Assembly: GCA_021397835.1 (NCBI GenBank)
Contig: JAJFZO010000695.1
Span: 1,119,501-1,183,500, forward strand
Source of the DNA: Moringa oleifera
Taxonomy: Eukaryota; Streptophyta; Magnoliopsida; Brassicales; Moringaceae
DNA: 64,000 nucleotides
Direction of reading: 5' to 3'
A program made the position numbers and the translations under genes. This document shows, one piece after another, positions 60,791 through 64,000 of the stretch. How positions within the stretch are numbered: the stretch's first letter is position 1; the number at the start of each line of letters is the position of its first letter. Below the pieces are notes generated by a model, which saw nothing but the letters and a program-made list of their open reading frames with translations, was not told the origin of the DNA and did no database searches.

Positions 60791-63021
60791 TGGTATTAGA
60801 GTTATTTTTGTCCTTGAATAGAGTTTGATTTTTTTTATCTATATAATCAAATTCTCTTCTCCCTACGATAACAACAAAAAAATAGTTAATTTGTCCACGG
60901 ATGCAACATCTAACATTAAAAAGTCAATAATTATCTCAACATCAAAAAACACCATGGTTCAAGCTAATGTTCCCTCTTGTTATTGAATTTTTTTATCTCT
61001 CTTGATGCATCTTCTCATATCCTATTTAAGCATATAAAGGAAAGGTGGAAACTATACATCACAAAAGTCTCAAATGATCAATCTTCTCTTTGATTATGAA
61101 CTTATTATATTCATTGATGAAACTCATCCATGCATGTTGCACAAACTGATCTTGGATACCTAGACTTATTAAGACTGACTTATACTTTTTACCACCTAAA
61201 CTACTATTAATAGCATAATCAATCTGTCAATGAACAATTATGTCACTTCTTTTGGTGCTTGGAACAAATTAAAAACAAGTTTTGGATTGATCCAATGATT
61301 GGATGCTTTTTGTTATGTCTTCTTTTATGTCAAAAAAGAAGGAAGGAAAGATTATGAGCAAGATAAAAAGCCTCATTAATAATCTCACTATCATTGGGCA
61401 TTCTATAAATAATGCTAAAATTGTGTCTTACATCTAAATGGTTAATAAATGACTTTAAAAAATTAGCAACAGTTTGTGTTTGTGATACTCCTATCTCTTT
61501 TAAGGAGCTGTATGATAAATTACTTGATGAAAAATTGACTCACAATCATAGATATCAAAAGGAAGAAAAAATACGAGTCATTGCACCATTGACTCAAAAG
61601 TGGTCCAATTAGAATGGTTGTTGTGGTCATGAAGGACATCGTGGTGGCTACAATAAAACCATGTATGGCTCAAACAATAGCCCTAATGGATAGAGTTCTT
61701 AGTCCTACCACTTGCAAACTAATAACTTCAGCTTTCTTATAATTGAGGTATGAATTTTTCATACCTTCATACTTTTAATCATACTCTTACATTTGAGCTC
61801 CAAATTTGTATTAAGAAAGTCAAGGTTTGCTTTGTATTGTTTGTCAACTACGTGAAAAAACAAGTCATAGTCTAAACATTTGTCGCCTCTCATGGACAGC
61901 CATCTTCTTATTCTTCTCGACTTTAAGCAAATCTAGCTTAAGGAGTATCAAGTCACTCTAATAGCAGTTAGGTCCTTCATTCAAGTACCATACATCATAT
62001 TACTTCTAATCTTTAAAATCTTTCCAATGCATTTAGATTATATTAGAAAATAGATGTTGTACTCAATAAAGTAATGGAATCTCTATTTCTTTTATTGGTT
62101 CCTTTTTTGTTAATTCTCTTATAGTCTCTTTTGCATTTGATAATGTATTATATGCATCCTTAATTAAAAATAATATAATATCTATTTCACAATTTTGCAA
62201 ATAAATAGGGACTTTTATTGAATTTTTTCTTGACTATTTTCTTATGAAGGACTTGAATATAGTGGCATCCTTAGTGAAAGGCTGAAGTAGGCATAACTTG
62301 CATGAATGTTCATCCTCTATGTGACCTAACAAACATTCCACTTTTTTGCTTTAGTTGCTCTCTTATCTCAACTAGCGCATCAACATCTTGATCACCCTTC
62401 TCCTCCCATTCAAAGAAAAATTCTAGCTAGAAATAAAATTCCTATTTTAAACTCTTCTTCTAGTAATGTATGTGACTCTTATCTTTATAACAAAAATCAT
62501 GAATTATCTTTTAAAGATTCTTCTATTAGTTGTGATTAACTATTTCAAATTATTTTTTCAGATCTTTAGATCCTATTCTTGCGATATCTTTGAAAATTAT
62601 TAATATTATATTAATTTTATTGATTGTTTTACAAAAGTACCCTTGGTTGTATCCTTTAAAATTTAAATTTAATGCGCGCACTATCTTTGAAAAATTTTAC
62701 AAACTCATCAAAAAAAAAAAAAGTCCACATTCAAAACTCTATGTAAGACAGTGATAGTGAGTACCAAGCACTTTCTATTTGCCCAATATGGAATCCAATA
62801 TTTTACATCCTCAAATATATTAGCTATGTTGAATGCAAATATCACCATATTGTGAAAACTGTCCTTAAACTTCTCCATAATACTATCATTCCTTTTTGTT
62901 TTTTGGTCTAATGCATTCCAAACTACAATTTACCTCATTGATTGCATGCTCATGTACATTTTCAAATAGATGCACCTTATCATAAATTATTGTGTTATAA
63001 CTCCAAATATACTTCCTCTCA
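60579..63021 (+). mobile_element. Ty1/copia element, plus strand, cut within integrase
   Basis: LTR and primer site are followed by gag (about 60860-61600; the open part at 61412-61612 contains DTPISFKELYDKLLDEKL). Zinc-knuckle-like DNA, a protease stretch (about 61880-62030) and the GAG-pre-integrase region (about 62130-62330, SISQFCK..GTFIEFFPDYF) come next. The integrase follows (about 62480-63015, LIFSDL, SEYQALS, AFQTTIYLI). All have stops or frameshifts. At about 63020 the integrase stops abruptly at the end of an inverted Tat-like LTR. Confidence 0.75.
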
Positions 63022-64000
63022 TAACCAAACTTTTTTTGAGTAAGAGCTTGAGTATGAGATTTTGTTTTTTGTTTTTGATTTTAATAATAAATTGCCACTA
63101 ATCTTTTTTGAGGTGTAATATTTATTTGAAAAACCTGGTTTTCTTTTGAGAAAAAATGAATTCCATATGAAAATAAGTAGTAGTCTACTTTATCACATGA
63201 TTTGGGACTAAAAGTCGGTTACGTGTGAGGAATGATTAGCACCATCATAAATGCCTAACAATTAGTATCATTTAGTGGAATGATCTCATATCTTTAATTC
63301 ATGATAATTTCAAATTGATTTTGAACTAAATTTAATATGTGATTTTATACAAGAATCTTAATCTAACCAAAAATAGATCTTTGACTCTAGAAAAGTAAAT
63401 ATTTTGATTTAGAGATTAGAATATAATCATCATATTCCTTTCTTTTAAATAAAAAAATATGGAATGCATTACAGAATGAATAGCCAATAGAGGAATAAAA
63501 CATAAAAGATCATCTTTTATTCACTTTCAAAAAGCAATGATTGCAAGTATGTAGTATCTTTAATACGATTCATGCCTCTCTCTCAATCAGCAAGCAAATA
63601 ATCTCAAGAAAGCTTCTTAAGAGAGATTTTTAAGTTTCATAATGCGTCTTCAGTGCTTGACTACTGAGATCTAGAAATTCAATGGTTTTCCGTGGACTTC
63701 TCGATCGATGCTTGCTAATGACATATCTTTATTCGTGATTATTGTAAATCATCTTTTTTATCTACTATTCCTCTCTAAAATATCTCTCTTCTTATTAATT
63801 CTTTCTTTTTGATTCCTTTAGTTATAAATTCGATTATTACCCCTCTTTACCCATTTTGAAAAGGAAGAATAAGGCAAGACTAATAATCAATTAATGTTAA
63901 GCTCTAAACACCTATCTTTTTTTGTTTTTTTGAGTCAAATAGAAAGTGATTCACATTCATCTTATTATTCTTCATTGATAGTCCATCAAAAAGTGCTTTT
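63022..64000 (-). repeat. Third copy of the Tat/Ogre-like LTR, inverted, running off the window
   Basis: The reverse complement of 63020-63520 matches 38980-39515. It includes the LTR end GTTTGGTTATGA, the AAATCTCA..CTC block, a CGTAACCGACT-like block and the GTCAAAGATCTATT core. No primer site follows the LTR end. It passes directly into copia integrase sequence, so this may be a solo LTR or the 3' LTR of an element lying beyond the window. Confidence 0.7.

Overview
This is nuclear DNA from a flowering plant, probably a dicot. The genes have many introns with GT-AG borders and encode plant-type proteins: a plastid acyl-ACP thioesterase, a P-class PPR protein, chloroplast TatC and ORC4. Intergenic DNA is AT-rich and packed with decayed plant retrotransposons. 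I cannot name the species. There are no bacterial operons, no CRISPR array and no RNA gene that I could recognise.

Five protein genes look intact, and I read their exons directly. They are: a FATB-like acyl-ACP thioesterase (6693-8561, minus, 6 exons, 406 aa); a P-class PPR protein (12239-14464, minus, one exon, 741 aa); origin recognition complex subunit 4 (28384-34738, minus, 16 exons, 417 aa); a cyclin-D1-binding protein 1 homologue (51854-54970, plus, 4 exons, 365 aa); and chloroplast TatC (55360-59370, minus, 4 exons, 366 aa). The last two converge with 389 bp between their stop codons. The genes are ordinary housekeeping genes and do not form one pathway. Three of the products act in, or are probably imported into, organelles. 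ORC4 and possibly the cyclin-binding protein act in cell-cycle control.

The rest is layered transposon debris. Region 0.7-4.6 kb holds a LINE fossil. Region 15.0-26.6 kb holds two Ty3/gypsy copies of one family in opposite orientations, and the minus copy is split by a Ty1/copia element that carries an internal deletion. Region 35.5-36.3 kb is a copia remnant. Region 37.39-37.90 kb is a 508-bp inverted-repeat (MITE-like) element. Region 38.0-45.1 kb is the 5' half of a Tat/Ogre-like Ty3/gypsy element with an extra ORF before gag. It is followed by an inverted LTR of the same family (45.2-47.1 kb) whose U3 contains tandem repeats. Region 47.1-50.3 kb holds further repeat-rich LTR-like DNA, and 50.7-51.1 kb holds a copia 3' end. 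At the right edge a copia element (60.6-63.0 kb) is interrupted by a third copy of the Tat-like LTR, which runs off the window.

I found no clearly new biological system. The items most worth a second look are the E2F and Site II motifs upstream of ORC4, the readable PPR code of the PPR gene, the unusual architecture of the FATB-like enzyme, the structured tandem repeats inside the LTRs, the large inverted-repeat element, and the in-frame deletion product in the nested copia element.
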